From the NCBI GenBank assembly GCA_937967755.1, contig CALBTA010000574.1, forward strand, positions 1 to 5,986: a stretch of 5,986 nucleotides of DNA, given 5' to 3'. Source of the DNA: an uncultured Planctomycetaceae bacterium (GTDB lineage: Bacteria > Planctomycetota > Planctomycetia > Pirellulales > Pirellulaceae). The stretch's first letter is position 1. Every line of letters starts with the position of its first letter. Both the position numbers and the translations under genes were made by a program. The notes under the pieces were generated by a model. It saw nothing but the letters and a program-made list of their open reading frames with translations, did not search any database and was not told the origin of the DNA. Shown in pieces: positions 5,335 to 5,986 of the stretch.

Positions 5335-5376
5335 TGGGAATGCGGAAAATACAGGTCAGCTGGCGAGAAAAAATAG

Positions 5377-5405
5377 TTGAACGGATCGGCCGGATTTGAT
5401 ACGAT
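5377..5405 (+). promoter_or_regulatory. Extended -10 promoter for the DUF1501 gene
   Basis: TTGAAC (5377-5382, 4 of 6), a 17-bp spacer and TACGAT (5400-5405, 4 of 6) with TGA directly before the -10 (TGn, 5397-5399) form a sigma70-like promoter. Initiation would be near 5412, about 65 bases before the ATG. An inverted repeat, GGATCG (5383-5388) and CGATCC (5402-5407), spans the spacer and overlaps the -10, as a repressor site might. The divergent promoter lies 42 bp away. Confidence 0.6.
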
Positions 5406-5477
5406 CCACCTCCCACACTTAAAGGTACGACCACCCTGTGAAATTATTCGGACCATCGCCTCGAAGGGAAACAGGCC

Positions 5478-5986
5478 ATGTTGAACATTCTGGGACGACG
5501 CGACCACAAAAGCGGATTTTGCGATGGCATGAGCCGCCGCAATTTCTTGACCGTCGGTTCGATGGCATTCGGCGGGTTGACGCTTTCGCAGTTGCTATCT
5601 GCCGAAGCGCAGGCGGGTATCGGCAAATCGCAAAAATCGGTGATCAATGTTTTCCTGCCGGGCGGGCCTCCGCACCAGGATATGTGGGACATCAAAGAAG
5701 ACGCGCCCAGCGAAATCCGCGGTGAATTCAAGTCGATCCCAACGAACGTTTCGGGCATTCGCATCTGCGAGTTGTTCCCCAGCATCGCCGGCATGATGGA
5801 CAAGTTTGTGCCGATCCGCTCGATGGTCGGCGCCAAAGGCGGGCACGATGCTTATCAATGTATGCACGGCCGCGCGATGGGCGACCGCGCACCCAGCGGC
5901 GGTTGGCCGCAGATGGGTTCGTGGCTTTCCAGAACGCTGGGGCAAACCACGCCTGGCGTGCCGGCCAACGTCTCGTTGATGTACGG
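5478..5986 (+). CDS. DUF1501 family secreted protein (5' part, cut by the window end)
   Basis: The frame stays open from ATG 5478 to the window end, giving 169 complete codons. DUF1501 (PF07394) proteins are alkaline-phosphatase/sulfatase-fold-related secreted proteins that are greatly expanded in planctomycetes; their substrates are mostly unknown and the full family length is usually above 400 residues. Residues 19-24 (SRRNFL) followed by a mild hydrophobic stretch (MAFGGLTLSQLLSAEAQA) are a Tat export signal, so the folded protein should cross the membrane. Then come SVINVFLPGGPPHQDMWDIK (54-73), APSEIRGEF (76-84), SGIRICELFP (92-101), and VPIRSMVG with GGHDAYQ, all typical of the family; the usual 'GGPSHxDTFDxK' here reads GGPPHQDMWDIK. 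AAGGGA (5464-5469) lies 8 bases before the ATG. In planctomycetes such genes often pair with DUF1549/DUF1553 cytochrome-type genes, but none is visible here. Confidence 0.92.
   Translation, partial: MLNILGRRDHKSGFCDGMSRRNFLTVGSMAFGGLTLSQLLSAEAQAGIGKSQKSVINVFLPGGPPHQDMWDIKEDAPSEIRGEFKSIPTNVSGIRICELFPSIAGMMDKFVPIRSMVGAKGGHDAYQCMHGRAMGDRAPSGGWPQMGSWLSRTLGQTTPGVPANVSLMY

Noticed and set aside
5444..5836. Minus-strand 130-residue reading frame
   Set aside because: It is antisense to the DUF1501 gene, which has clear family motifs and a Tat signal in the plus strand.

Overview
The window reads as chromosomal DNA of a planctomycete, most likely of the Pirellulaceae/Pirellulales type. The reasons are a DUF1501 protein with a Tat signal, a long-LRR lipoprotein of the 'TDxGLxxL' type, a PilZ-plus-membrane protein with LTDEQ-type motifs, several GTG starts, and a degenerate palindromic intergenic element. 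These assignments rest on recalled family patterns, not on a search.

Layout, left to right. Positions 1-423 hold no convincing gene. They contain a large foldback element (73-223, with a 22-bp outer stem), a decayed second palindrome beside it (227-255), and a 17-bp perfect palindrome (334-350) just upstream of the first gene. A plus-strand lipoprotein with a leucine-zipper coiled coil and 14 leucine-rich repeats follows (424-1824). It converges on, and overlaps by 11 bp, a minus-strand aspartate 1-decarboxylase gene, panD (2191-1814), which has its own extended -10 promoter.

The minus strand from 3850 down to 2306 looks like one transcription unit: a truncated IscA/HesB-fold protein, then a PilZ-transmembrane-LTxxQ protein 33 bp downstream, then an 84-residue two-helix membrane protein. 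It ends at an intrinsic terminator only a few bases after the last stop. That terminator and the promoter behind it separate panD from this unit.

On the plus strand, a stand-alone LigD-type 3'-phosphoesterase-domain protein (4138-4509) may be read from a leaderless mRNA. Its end overlaps by 34 bp the end of a minus-strand single-pass membrane protein (5237-4476). A 240-bp divergent region (5238-5477) carries two well-formed sigma70-like promoters facing away from each other. One serves the membrane protein. The other serves the DUF1501 gene (5478 to the window end, incomplete).

Nothing here forms an obvious new defence or biosynthetic system. The genes look like scattered housekeeping and lineage-specific functions: beta-alanine/pantothenate synthesis, envelope and surface proteins, a possible c-di-GMP sensor and a possible DNA/RNA end-processing enzyme. 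The parts most worth a second look are the foldback element, the PilZ fusion, the shortened IscA-fold protein, the zipper-LRR lipoprotein and the phosphoesterase with a changed active-site position.
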